A DNA stretch of 64,000 bases from DATFVA01 sp963747755. GTDB taxonomy: Bacteria > Bacteroidota > Ignavibacteria > Ignavibacteriales > Ignavibacteriaceae. Within the stretch, counting starts at the first letter, position 1, and the number at the start of each line of letters is the position of its first letter. Below are positions 16,955 to 27,000 of this stretch, piece by piece. A program made the translations under genes and the position numbers. The stretch is taken from assembly GCA_963747755.1 (NCBI GenBank), contig CAVVGK010000008.1, positions 1 to 64,000 on the forward strand, written 5' to 3'. Below the pieces are notes generated by a model, which searched no databases, was not told the origin of the DNA, and worked only from the letters and a program-made list of their open reading frames with translations.

Positions 16955-18034
16955 ATGGAAATTATTGAAAAGTTAAAAAAGATAAAAGACAGGTTTGAGA
17001 ACATTAACCAGCAGCTCTCAGATCCGGATGTTCTGTCTGACCGAGAGAGGGTGGTCAGCCTCAGTAAAGAGAGAAGCGACCTTACAGATATCGTAAGGGC
17101 ATACGAACAGTATAGTGAGGTGTTAAAAAACATCAGGGGGAACAAGGAAATAATAAATGCAGGCTCTGATAAGGAATTAACTGAAATGGCATCAACTGAA
17201 CTCGAAGAGCTTGAAGAAAAACAGGAAAAGCTTGAAGAGGAAATCAAATACCTGCTCCTTCCACAGGACCCGAATGACAATAAAGATATTATAATGGAAA
17301 TAAGAGCCGGTACGGGGGGTGAGGAAGCTGCTCTATTTGCGGGAGATCTTTTCAGAATGTACACCCGGTACGCAGAGATAAAAGGCTGGCGGATTGAACT
17401 AATGGACATAAATGATACAGGTTTGGGCGGAATTAAAGAAGCTGTTTTTTCAATAGGAGGAAACAGTGTTTACGGTGATCTTAAATTTGAAAGCGGCGTA
17501 CACCGAGTTCAGAGAGTTCCAGAGACAGAAGCAAGCGGAAGGGTACATACATCAGCAGCTTCAGTTGCTGTCCTGCCCGAAGCAGAAGATGTACAGATCG
17601 ATATAAATCCTAATGATCTTAAGATCGATATATACAGATCAGGTGGTGCCGGTGGGCAGAACGTCAACAAAGTTGAGACGGCTGTAAGGATCACCCATCT
17701 CCCTTCCGGAATCGTAGTTCAATGTCAGGACGAAAGATCACAGCTTAAAAACCGGCAGAAGGCGATGAAGGTACTTCGTGCACGGATTTACGATATGAAA
17801 CTCAAGGAACAATCAGCGGAAATTTCCGCACAAAGGAAACTGATGGTAAGAAGCGGTGATAGAAGCGACAAGATAAGGACTTACAATTTTCCCCAAAACA
17901 GGGTCACCGATCACAGAATAGGATTAACCTTATATAACCTTTCAAATATTATGGAAGGCGATCTTGATGAGCTTATAGAACAGTTAAAACTGGCTGACAG
18001 GACAGAAAAACTTCAGGCAAGCACTCAGGAATAA
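16955..18034 (+). CDS. prfA: Peptide chain release factor 1
   Basis: The 359-residue RF1 recognises UAA and UAG stop codons. The RF1-type anticodon tripeptide P-x-T is Pro189-Glu190-Thr191 in RVPETEASGRVHTS, not the SPF of RF2. The catalytic GGQ is Gly233-Gly234-Gln235 in SGGAGGQNVNKVET. Length and the following ERSQLKNRQKA region are normal. It ends two bases before the convergent signalling operon. Confidence 0.97.
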   Translation: MEIIEKLKKIKDRFENINQQLSDPDVLSDRERVVSLSKERSDLTDIVRAYEQYSEVLKNIRGNKEIINAGSDKELTEMASTELEELEEKQEKLEEEIKYLLLPQDPNDNKDIIMEIRAGTGGEEAALFAGDLFRMYTRYAEIKGWRIELMDINDTGLGGIKEAVFSIGGNSVYGDLKFESGVHRVQRVPETEASGRVHTSAASVAVLPEAEDVQIDINPNDLKIDIYRSGGAGGQNVNKVETAVRITHLPSGIVVQCQDERSQLKNRQKAMKVLRARIYDMKLKEQSAEISAQRKLMVRSGDRSDKIRTYNFPQNRVTDHRIGLTLYNLSNIMEGDLDELIEQLKLADRTEKLQASTQE

Positions 18035-18035
18035 T

Positions 18036-19601
18036 TTATTCAGCCTTTATGGATATCAGGCTGATATCATCTTCATATTTTCCCCCGGTAAATGCGTTCA
18101 CTTCATTTAAGATTTCCAATATTGGATTTTCCTTTGATTCAATTCTCTGCAGAATTTCCATTATACCGCTGCTTCCAAGCTGCTTACCCTCCACGTTTCG
18201 GGATTCAATCACTCCGTCAGTAATCATAAGAATAAAATCATCAGGCTGCAGCTTGATTTCGATTTCTTCAAAATCGGCTCTTGAACTGAAACCAAGAAGC
18301 GAACCTCCGGATGTTAACTTTTCTATTTTATCGGCCGCTGTATTCCTGTACATTATCGGCAAATCACCGGCCCCTGCATACTTTATAGTTTTGGTTTCAT
18401 CATTTATCACCATTACCGACAAGGTTGCAAATACTTCGGAAATTTTTGCATCATCGTAAACTGATTTATTAACCTGAGTCAGAATCTGGGAGGGAGAAAA
18501 TTCCTCGGCCCGCTGTAACACCATTCTAAGTGCGGTCCGTACATATCCTGCATAAGCAAATGCAAAGAACCATGCACCCCACTTCTTGCCCATTACATCA
18601 CCGAGAACAATTGCAAGATTATGTTTGTCAAGGGGGAAGAAATCGATAAAATCTCCGCCCGGTATGCCCTGATAGGGTTTATGAAAGTGTTTAATGTTGA
18701 AGTCATTTATCACAGGTGCCGTATCAGGCACTACTTTTACACGAAGTGAATCTGCTGCCGCATGCAGCTCCGTAACAACCCGCGAGCGTTCTTTACCGAG
18801 ACTCTTAAGTATAGCATTAACCTTTGCCACCACAACTTTCGGCCCTGCTGTTTTCACAACATAATCGGTTATACCGAGCTCATAACCTTCAAGAATATCA
18901 CTTTCTTCACCTTTTGCGGTCAGAAAAATAAATGGTATCGTTCTTAGCATCTCGTCATCCAGCAGCTTTTTTCTGAATTGGAATCCGTCTGTTCCAGGCA
19001 TCATAATATCAGATATAATGAGATCCGGAATGAAGGATTTCAGTTTTTGAAGTGCATTTTCAGCCGAATCTGCTATCACACATTCAAACCCTGCTTTATT
19101 AAGATTGTACTCGAAGATCCTGATAAGTGACTGATCATCATCTACCAGCAGGACTTTATTAGAAGTGCTTATAAATGACTGCTGAAGATTTTTTTTAATT
19201 CCGTAAACCTTATAGATGGCTGTCCTTTTAATCAATGCTTTAACTTTTATCAAAAGATCATTAACATCAAAGGGTTTGGTGATTATATCGTCGCCGCCGG
19301 CTTCGAGTGCCATCGATTTATCTTCTCTGGAATTCTTGGCAGTAACAAAAACAAAAGGAATTGCACGGTAGTTCTCGTTTTCTCTTACTTTCCTGCAGAA
19401 AGTAAACCCATCCATTCCATCCATAGTAACATCACATAGCACAAGGTCGATGGGATTGGAGGATAGATGTTCCATACCTTCTTCGGGTCCGGATGCTTCA
19501 ATCACCTTGTAATTATTACGATCAAGATGGTGTTTAAGAAGTTTGCGAATAACCACATCGTCATCTATAACAAGGATAAGATCATTTTCATTATTATTCA
19601 T
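18036..19601 (-). CDS. Double-receiver PP2C/SpoIIE-type serine phosphatase
   Basis: The 521-residue protein has two response-regulator receiver domains followed by a phosphatase. REC1 (about residues 8-125) has VIDDD, phospho-acceptor Asp in CDVTMDGMDG and lysine in ITKPF. REC2 (about 150-265) has LVDDD, SDIMMPGTDG and VVKTAG, where the usual proline after the lysine is replaced by threonine. The C-terminal SpoIIE/RsbU-like PP2C domain (about 310-520) carries GGDFIDFFPLD, LAIVLGDVMGKKWGA and FILMITDGVIESRN with metal-binding aspartates. Such proteins dephosphorylate STAS anti-anti-sigma factors; the STAS gene is just upstream in the same operon. Confidence 0.92.
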   Translation of the reverse strand: MNNNENDLILVIDDDVVIRKLLKHHLDRNNYKVIEASGPEEGMEHLSSNPIDLVLCDVTMDGMDGFTFCRKVRENENYRAIPFVFVTAKNSREDKSMALEAGGDDIITKPFDVNDLLIKVKALIKRTAIYKVYGIKKNLQQSFISTSNKVLLVDDDQSLIRIFEYNLNKAGFECVIADSAENALQKLKSFIPDLIISDIMMPGTDGFQFRKKLLDDEMLRTIPFIFLTAKGEESDILEGYELGITDYVVKTAGPKVVVAKVNAILKSLGKERSRVVTELHAAADSLRVKVVPDTAPVINDFNIKHFHKPYQGIPGGDFIDFFPLDKHNLAIVLGDVMGKKWGAWFFAFAYAGYVRTALRMVLQRAEEFSPSQILTQVNKSVYDDAKISEVFATLSVMVINDETKTIKYAGAGDLPIMYRNTAADKIEKLTSGGSLLGFSSRADFEEIEIKLQPDDFILMITDGVIESRNVEGKQLGSSGIMEILQRIESKENPILEILNEVNAFTGGKYEDDISLISIKAE

Positions 19602-19698
19602 GGGAATATCCTGGGCTGCGGGAAATGCACAGATACCCCGATGCCGAAATGAAATGAACCGGTGAGCCTGAAGGTAAACTCAAAATCTATTTATATCT

Positions 19699-20037
19699 TT
19701 AATTATAACTCTCTATTGCATCTTCACGGGTTCTGAACGCCTCAAAAACCCTGTGGAGCCTTGTCAATTCAAACATAGAATGAACAGCCGGCTGAAAACC
19801 AACAAGCTTCAGGTCACCACCGAGGGCAGTAGCTTTCTTAAGAGAAACAACCAGAGCTCCCAGAAAAGTCGAGTCAATAAACTCACAGCTGTTAAGATCA
19901 ACAACTAAATTCTTATTGCCCTCTTCGATATCAGCTGTAAGAACTTTCTTAAATTGCTCAGCTTCCTTTAACGTTGCTCTCTCGAGATTTACAACTTCAA
20001 CGAGTACATCATTGTATTTTTCTTTAGTGAATTCCAT
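19699..20037 (-). CDS. STAS-domain anti-sigma factor antagonist
   Basis: A 112-residue single-domain STAS protein of the RsbV/SpoIIAA family. The phosphorylatable serine is Ser56 in CEFIDSTFLGALV, in the standard position after the third beta strand, and the C-terminal helix region VHSMFELTRLHRVFEAF matches the family. It probably switches between phosphorylated and free forms under a partner kinase and the neighbouring PP2C phosphatase; no RsbW-type kinase gene is visible in the window. Confidence 0.93.
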   Translation of the reverse strand: MEFTKEKYNDVLVEVVNLERATLKEAEQFKKVLTADIEEGNKNLVVDLNSCEFIDSTFLGALVVSLKKATALGGDLKLVGFQPAVHSMFELTRLHRVFEAFRTREDAIESYN

Positions 20038-20060
20038 TTTAAACTGCCTTTATCTTTAAG

Positions 20061-21434
20061 TTACCTGTTTTCAATATTGTACTTTTCCATCAGTCTGTAT
20101 ATTGTTGCCCTGCCAAGCTGTAGTTTTTTAGCAGCCTCAACTATATTTCCACTCGTCACTTTCAACGCATGTTTTATAGCTTCTTCCTTCAGCTTCTCAA
20201 AAGGAACAACAGTATCGTCGACAAATAATGCCCCTGAAATATCTGCACTCATCGAAGCTTCATTGGTCCTTAAATGAGCCGGGAGATCTTCAACATCGAT
20301 GGTATCTCCTTCACAAATAATCATACACCTTTCTATTGTATTCTCCATCTCCCTGATATTTCCGGGCCAATTGTATTCATACATAAATTTAAGCGATTTC
20401 TTTGTAAACCCTTTTGTTGTCTTCCCCAGCTTCCTGTTAAAAGTGTCGAGAAAATGCTGGGCAAGCACCAGTATGTCGCCCCGCCTATGTCTCAAAGGCG
20501 GGATATAGATTGGGAACGAATTCAGCCTGTAATAAAGATCCTCCCTGAATTCTTTTTCCTCAACAGCCTGTTTAAGATCACGATTCGTAGCTGAGATAAT
20601 CCTGACGTCAGTCTTTATCAATTCGGTACCACCGACTCTCTCAAATTCTTTTTCCTGGATAACACGCAGCAGCTTAGCCTGCAGCAGCATTTCCAGCTCA
20701 CCAACTTCATCAAGGAAGAGAGTTCCTCCGTTAGCGATTTCAAACTTACCTAGTTTTCTCTGGTGGGCTCCGGTAAACGAACCTTTTTCGTGACCAAAAA
20801 GTTCACTCTCCAGCAATTCTCTTGGTATTGAAGCACAGTTAACAACCGTAAAAGGTCCTTCTTTTCTTTTTCCATTGTAATGAATAGCCCGCGCGATCAA
20901 TTCCTTACCGGTACCGCTTTCACCATATATAAGAACGGTGATGTCATTATTGAGCACTTTAGATACAAGTTTGAAAACATCCTGCATCTTGCCGTCAGCA
21001 GAAATTATGTTGTCAAAACTGTATTCCTTCTGAACATTTTCCCTGAGGTTCTGCAGTTCTTTTGTCAGGTCATAGTTCTTTATGGCATTCTTTATGGCAG
21101 GTTCAAGTCTCTGCTGATCAATTGGCTTCGGGAAATAATCATATGCACCGTACCTGAGGGCTTCTACTGCGACTTCAATACTTCCCTGGGCGGAAAGTAT
21201 TATCACAGGAAGATTCTCGTCATAATGCTTGATTCTCTTCAATGTTTCAAGTCCATCGAGCCCCGGGAGCATAATATCCAGCAGGATAAGGTCAGGCTTG
21301 GAACTCAACTTTTTCAGTACGTCCTCGCCGTTATCGAACACCTCAACTTCATATTTCCATTTATCCTTTACCCAGTAGGAAAGCAGTTTGGAAATTGCAG
21401 GTTCATCATCAACTATAAAAACAACTTTGTCCAC
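20061..21434 (-). CDS. NtrC-family sigma-54-dependent response regulator
   Basis: The 457-residue protein has an N-terminal receiver (VDDEP, Asp in LLDIMLPGLDG, Lys in YFPKPID), a central AAA+ domain with Walker A GESGTGKE, the sigma-54 contact loop GSFTGAHQ, Walker B GGTLFLDEVGEL and R-finger region RPP-like REDLYYRLN, and a C-terminal Fis-type helix-turn-helix (AAKKLQLGRATIYRLMEKY). It activates sigma-54 promoters when phosphorylated, most likely by the kinase encoded 15 bases upstream. Confidence 0.96.
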   Translation of the reverse strand: MDKVVFIVDDEPAISKLLSYWVKDKWKYEVEVFDNGEDVLKKLSSKPDLILLDIMLPGLDGLETLKRIKHYDENLPVIILSAQGSIEVAVEALRYGAYDYFPKPIDQQRLEPAIKNAIKNYDLTKELQNLRENVQKEYSFDNIISADGKMQDVFKLVSKVLNNDITVLIYGESGTGKELIARAIHYNGKRKEGPFTVVNCASIPRELLESELFGHEKGSFTGAHQRKLGKFEIANGGTLFLDEVGELEMLLQAKLLRVIQEKEFERVGGTELIKTDVRIISATNRDLKQAVEEKEFREDLYYRLNSFPIYIPPLRHRRGDILVLAQHFLDTFNRKLGKTTKGFTKKSLKFMYEYNWPGNIREMENTIERCMIICEGDTIDVEDLPAHLRTNEASMSADISGALFVDDTVVPFEKLKEEAIKHALKVTSGNIVEAAKKLQLGRATIYRLMEKYNIENR

Positions 21435-21449
21435 TCTTTAGATTCCGTT

Positions 21450-23081
21450 TTATTTATATTTAAGTTTTTTAGGTAATTTAATCAGTACCGAAGTACCCTT
21501 TCCGGGTTCACTCTGGATCCTGATGACTCCCCTGTGTAAATCGACAATCTGTTTCATAAAAACAAGGTCCATATCATTCTCAACGAACTCTTTGCTGCCT
21601 TTTGAAGAATGATAAAATTTATGAAATATGTAAGGGAATTCTTTTCCCGAAATTCCTGTGCCTGTATCCGAAATTATTACTTCAATCTCCTCCCTGAAGT
21701 TTTTTACCATACAGGTTATTCTACCCTTTGATGGTGTGTATTTAATTGAATTATTAAAAATTCCGTATAAAACAAGTTTTATTTTTTCCTTATCTGCCGT
21801 TAGCTTTGCAGCCTCAGAAGGCAGAGTGCAGGTCAGAATAAGTCCTTTGTTCTCAATGGTTGGAGAAATATCCTCTACAACTTCTTTTGCAAGCTCAGAA
21901 ATATCAAATTCACTTTTATTAAGCTCAATTTTACCTTGTTCATAGCGTGAGAGTTCAAGGATATCATTGATTAATTTTGCAAGTCTCTTCCCCTCCTGCA
22001 GTATTATTTCATTAAACTCGCTGCGCATTTCATCGGGCATCTCCTTATCAGAGAGGAGCGTTTCAGCAAAGCCAATTATTGATGCAAGCGGGGTTCTAAA
22101 TTCATGTGAAAGATTGGATACAAAGTCGTTTCTCAGCCTGTTCAGATCTGCAAGTACATCTTTATATAAATCCGACCGGGATTTCTCAATCTCAACAAGT
22201 CTGGCAGCTTCTGTCAGCCTGTTTGCCAGTTCAATGTTTTTATTCCTGAGCGTTTTCAATTCTTTCAGGTTTTTGCCTGTCCCGAGCATTCCCATAATTT
22301 TTTTGTCACGCTTGATCAGATTGCAGCTTATTTGAAAAGGTACTTCGTTCTCATATTTGCCGATCAGGGTTACTTCCAGGTCGAACTTTTTTTCAGTGCT
22401 GATAATCTTTTTAAGTTCTTCCATAAGGACTGACTTTTCTTCAGTCTTTATGAATTCAAGCAGATGTTTTCCCCTCATATCCAGTTCGGAAAAATCCAGA
22501 CCCTGTGCACCGCTTTTACTTACTGCCAGAATGTAGCCATTCTCATCCAGTACAAAAAGGAGATCGTTATAGGAGTTCAGGAGGGTGGAGAAAATAAGTT
22601 CATGGTTCTGAGAAAACCATTCCCCCTGAAGAATGTTATAAACTGAGACATCCCTGGAACTGCCCCCCACTGTTTTATCCTTAATAAAGGTTTCCTTTAT
22701 TTGCTTGTTAATTTCGTTTATGTATTTTCGGATAGCTGCTGCATTTTGTTTAGAGTAATTTTCCTTAAAACTCGAGAAAAGAAGCAGGTAAACAGATTCC
22801 TTTAGATGTAAATCATAAATTTTTTCAAATAAAAATGATTTTATATCCTTTTCCAGCGAAAGATAAAGATAAGAATCGGTTTCGGCGATTTTTTCATTCT
22901 CTAACTGGCTGTTTCGGTATAGTTCAAGTAAATCATTAGCGATAGGATTAATATCTAACTGCTGTTCATGATAAGCTGCCATTATCTCAAATCCGGAGGG
23001 TGCGAGTTTAATTATAAAACCAGCATACGTGGATGTTTCGACTGCCAGGATTTCGAGATTTTGGTTTAATATTTCTATCAT
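21450..23081 (-). CDS. Soluble PAS-containing sensor histidine kinase with degenerate G2 box
   Basis: A 543-residue kinase without membrane segments, so it senses a cytoplasmic signal. An unassigned N-terminal region (1-150) is followed by a PAS domain (about 170-275), a coiled-coil linker, HisKA with the phospho-acceptor His326 in NLSHEFRTPLASI, and a HATPase domain (about 430-540). The N box (YGIFNNSIKYTP) and G1 box (ISDTGTGISG) are intact, but the G2 region reads ENDMDLVFMKQIV, without the glycines of the usual GTGLGLAIVK, which could weaken ATP-lid function. First gene of the four-gene signalling operon. Confidence 0.92.
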   Translation of the reverse strand: MIEILNQNLEILAVETSTYAGFIIKLAPSGFEIMAAYHEQQLDINPIANDLLELYRNSQLENEKIAETDSYLYLSLEKDIKSFLFEKIYDLHLKESVYLLLFSSFKENYSKQNAAAIRKYINEINKQIKETFIKDKTVGGSSRDVSVYNILQGEWFSQNHELIFSTLLNSYNDLLFVLDENGYILAVSKSGAQGLDFSELDMRGKHLLEFIKTEEKSVLMEELKKIISTEKKFDLEVTLIGKYENEVPFQISCNLIKRDKKIMGMLGTGKNLKELKTLRNKNIELANRLTEAARLVEIEKSRSDLYKDVLADLNRLRNDFVSNLSHEFRTPLASIIGFAETLLSDKEMPDEMRSEFNEIILQEGKRLAKLINDILELSRYEQGKIELNKSEFDISELAKEVVEDISPTIENKGLILTCTLPSEAAKLTADKEKIKLVLYGIFNNSIKYTPSKGRITCMVKNFREEIEVIISDTGTGISGKEFPYIFHKFYHSSKGSKEFVENDMDLVFMKQIVDLHRGVIRIQSEPGKGTSVLIKLPKKLKYK

Positions 23082-23238
23082 TTACAGGCTATTTTATACG
23101 AATGAAGTTAAAACTCTTTTCAAAATAATGCAATTAAAATCAAATCTTGTTCCAAAATTAGAAAGTGCTGATTTCGATACATTTCAAGGATGTTAGTGTC
23201 TTAATTTAGTACTTTCTGACCAATATCGGTAACATTTT

Positions 23239-24090
23239 ATGGTAAAAATATTAAAGAGAGCTACTTATCTATCCCTGATCGTAAACATCTTCCTGTTTGT
23301 AATCAAAATTATTGTGGGGGTGATATCCAATTCGATAGCGGTCATATCTGACGCAATTAATTCGCTTACTGATATTGTTTCATCGGCTGTCATAATGTAC
23401 AGTGTTAGCGTATCTTTGAAAATGCCCGACGAGGAGCATCAGTTTGGTCATAATGCGGCACAGCCGATTGCCGTGTTTCTCATAGCTCTTTTCACGGGGG
23501 TAGTCGGTATCAATGTAATTGAAGAATCAATCAGAAGAATTATTTCCCCTGATAAGATACACGTAAGCAGCGCTGTTTATATCGTCCTGGGAATAACAAT
23601 ACTGGTTAAGATTATCCTTACAAGATATCAGTCCAATATCGGAAGGAAGTTCAAAAGTCCTGCTCTTAAAGCCAGTGCAATCGATAGTCTTAATGACGTC
23701 CTTGCATCCTCTCTGTCTATCCTTGCGGTATTCGTTGTTGAGCTCGGGTTTCCTTATGTTGATGGTATAGCCGGGATATTAATAGCATTTTTTATATTTA
23801 AGTCCGGCTATGAGATTGCAAAGGAAAATCTCGACTATCTTATGGGAAGGTCCGCAGGCGAGCAGCTCATACTTGAAATCGTTAACAGGGCAATGGCGGT
23901 AAAAGGGGTTGTTGGAATGAATGACCTCAGATCACACTATGTAGGTAATAAATTTCATATCGAAATTCATATTGAGGTAGATAAAAACTCAAGCACCGAA
24001 ATTTCGCATGACATCGGCACACAGGTAAAATTCGCTATCCAGGAGATAGATGAAGTTCAGCAGGCATTTGTTCACATCGATCCGGTTTAA
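23239..24090 (+). CDS. Cation diffusion facilitator family transporter
   Basis: A 283-residue metal/proton antiporter of the inner membrane, probably exporting Zn, Fe, Mn or similar divalent ions. The transmembrane part has the CDF metal-site pattern in AVISDAINSLTD (second helix), HQFGHNAAQP in the loop, and ASAIDSLNDVLAS (fifth helix). The C-terminal cytoplasmic domain carries HIEIHIEVDKNSS. It converges on the DUF4175 gene and shares four bases with its 3' end. Confidence 0.94.
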   Translation: MVKILKRATYLSLIVNIFLFVIKIIVGVISNSIAVISDAINSLTDIVSSAVIMYSVSVSLKMPDEEHQFGHNAAQPIAVFLIALFTGVVGINVIEESIRRIISPDKIHVSSAVYIVLGITILVKIILTRYQSNIGRKFKSPALKASAIDSLNDVLASSLSILAVFVVELGFPYVDGIAGILIAFFIFKSGYEIAKENLDYLMGRSAGEQLILEIVNRAMAVKGVVGMNDLRSHYVGNKFHIEIHIEVDKNSSTEISHDIGTQVKFAIQEIDEVQQAFVHIDPV

Positions 24091-27000
24091 TTGTTATTGC
24101 TTTCTTTCTGAAGGGCCTCGTAATATTTCCGGATGAGTTCCTCATAATCTTTGCTGTAGCCTTCCTGCACAGCTTTATTTAACTCATCTCTCAGCTTATC
24201 CCTGCCCTCTTCGGTAGTCAGGTTCAGTTCTGCCGGAGACTTGCCGGCGATTTCTTTACCAGTATTTGATTCCCTCTGTTTTTCATAATCTCTTTCGTTT
24301 ATTGACTTCTGGGCATCCAGGAGCTTGCTGAGAATTCTTTCCTGTTTCTGGATAAGATCATCATCCAGTTTCTCTGAATTCATATCTGTTATTACTTCCT
24401 GCATCCTGTGCATAATGTCTTCAAGGTTGGCAGGGATCTTTTTAGATTCTCCCGATTGTTTTGCTTCCTTGTTTAACTGATTAAGAGATTTCATTATTAC
24501 ATCCTGCTGCTGTGCAAGTCTCTGCATCTGTGCCTGCTGCTGCTGCGAAAGCTGGCCCTGCTGCATTTGCTGAAGCATTTGAGTCATATTATTGAGATTC
24601 ATCTGCTGCCCCGACATTTGCTGGAGCTGCTGCATAAGCGACATCATTCCGCCTCCCTGCCCTCCCTGCATCATCGATTCCATCGAACCTTTCATCATTG
24701 CAGCAGCCTGGTTAATAGATTTCATTGCCTGCCTCTGGAGATTTTTGGAAGTCATTCCATTTCGGCTCTGCATTGTCTGGACTGCCTGGTTCATCTGCCT
24801 AAGTGCGTCGCCAAGACTTTTCCCCATTTCAGGGGTAATTGCAAATGTCTTTTGCGAAAGATCCGACATCTGCTTCATTATGTTGTTAAGACTGCTCTGC
24901 AGATTACGCTGTTTCTCAGCATTCTCCCTGAATTGATTTGAATTGGGATCAAGCTGCTCAGATTCTTTCTTCAGATTCTCCTGCTGCTTTGAAAGAGTTA
25001 AAAGATTATCCAGAATTCTCATCATATCGTTCAGCGTCTGCATCTGGTTCTGCTGCTGCATCGACTGCTGCATCTGTGACAACTGCTGCTGCATTTTCTG
25101 CATATTTTGGGAGATCTGCTGCTGATTCTGCATAGCCTGCTGATTCTGCTGTTGCTGAATCTGCTGGGATGACTGCTCAGACATTTGCTGATTCTGCTGC
25201 TTTTCAAATTCATCCGAAAGTTTCTGCATATCCTCGGAGGGCATATCTTTCAGCTCGCTCATTTTCTGCTGCAGGTCTTTCATCTCATCCGAAAGCTTAT
25301 TCAGGTCTTTTGTTACTTCATCCTGCTTTTTACTTAGTGCTTCCTGGTTCTGCTGATCGTTTTGTTTTTTCTCGCCGGTTTCTTTGCTGATCTCATCCTG
25401 CTTTTTCTGCAATGCTTCGGTTCTTTTAACAAGCTCATCCATTTTCTGCTCAACCTGGATCCTTTTAAGCAGGTTCATTGTCCGTTCAATACTTTTTTGA
25501 AACGCCTCCTCGTCAACTTTCATATTCTGCATCTGATCCTGCGTCATCTGCCTGTTCATGTTTTTCAGGGCGTCCTGCATCTTTTCCATTAATTGCTTTA
25601 GTTCAGGACTGGTCATCTCGTCCATCATTTTCTGCAGCTCCATATATTTCTCCATCGTCTCCTTGGAAAGCAGATTATTATCCTGTAATTCCTGCTGCAT
25701 TTGTTTTAACTTATCACTTACCTTGCTTACCTTATCCTGCAGCTGCTGATACTCATCCATCGCCTTCTGTATCTTTTCCTTTTCCTCCCATGTCAGATCC
25801 TTTTTGTCTTGTTTCAACTCCTGGTCTATTCTTTCAAATTTCTTCTGAAGATCCTGGGCCTGTTTGAGCGTTTCATTTAAATCATTTGAGGCTTCCGTCT
25901 GCGTATTGTTAGCCTGCGAAAGAATTTCATCCAGAGTCGGAACCCGGACGGTAAACGTCGATGATTTTGTTCCTTTAGGTCCGCTTACATAATCATTATC
26001 AAAAATCTCGAGGTAATAGGTTACTACATCTTGTGCTGCAAGATCCAGATTTGCAAGGTTCCAAATGTAATTCACTTCCTGTGTCTTCACTCCCTTCTTA
26101 AAGGGAATTTCTATTTTTGAAAAGATGGTGTCAGTCTTCTTGTATTTTGAAGAGGAGAGCCTGTAATTCAATATCAGCCTGGTAAAACCGTAATCATCAC
26201 TTATTTTTGACAGCAGCGGCAGCCTGTTGTCATTGGCAAGAGAAGTATTCTTTCCGGGCTGGATGATGTCAATAGAAGGATATGAATCATAAAGACTTTT
26301 TATTGTATACGTGATGGGCGAAAGGTTTTCATTTTCGCTCTCATCAGTAATTACAATTTTGTACGAGTTATTTTTTTTAATAATGAATTTACCCTCGGCC
26401 TCACTATTATTAATTTTCATCAAAGTCTCAGTAGAATCATTAAAGACCAGACGGGCATTGTTGAGATCTTTTGTAGATGTAAGCTGAATATTTATTGTAG
26501 TTCCGGGCAATCCGGTAACATTGCCGTTATCCTTCTGCACTGTAATAGGCAGTCTGGAATACCCAGGCGGTACAATTTTAACATCAAGTGTTTTGATTAC
26601 GGGCGGATCAATTACCTCTATGTTATAAACTTCGCTGGAAATATTTTCGGCAGACGCAAAATACTTTGTGGAAGATCTTATGGATTTCACAGGATAGTTA
26701 TATACTCCGTTTGAATCAGCTGATAATTTTTGAATTTCAAAATCAGTCTGCTCTTCTGTCTTTAATTCAAGGTAAACATCCTTTGGTTTTTCACCCCTGA
26801 CTTTAATAGTTATTGAAAGATTGTCGCCCCTGGTAACCTGTACATTGCCGGGATCGATTTCAAAAGAAAACTTTGCAGGAGGAATATATTCAGTATCAAA
26901 ATTCACAACTCTTCCGGATGCAGCAGCGAGTCCGGGAACAGCAATGAAAAGAATGGCCGCTCCTATTATACCGCCGGCCAGGTAAAGAAGCAGTTCCTTT

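Noticed and set aside
20880..21476. 198-codon plus-strand open frame antisense to the NtrC-like regulator
   Set aside because: Fully covered by a confident gene with canonical motifs on the other strand.
23140..23165. GG...TTG pattern on the minus strand upstream of the histidine kinase
   Set aside because: The -12 C is missing and the region is AT-rich, so chance matches are expected.
24567..25867. Several plus-strand open frames (60-129 codons) antisense to DUF4175
   Set aside because: They are by-products of the CAG/CTG-rich repeats, with Ser/Cys/Leu-rich translations and no ribosome-binding sites.
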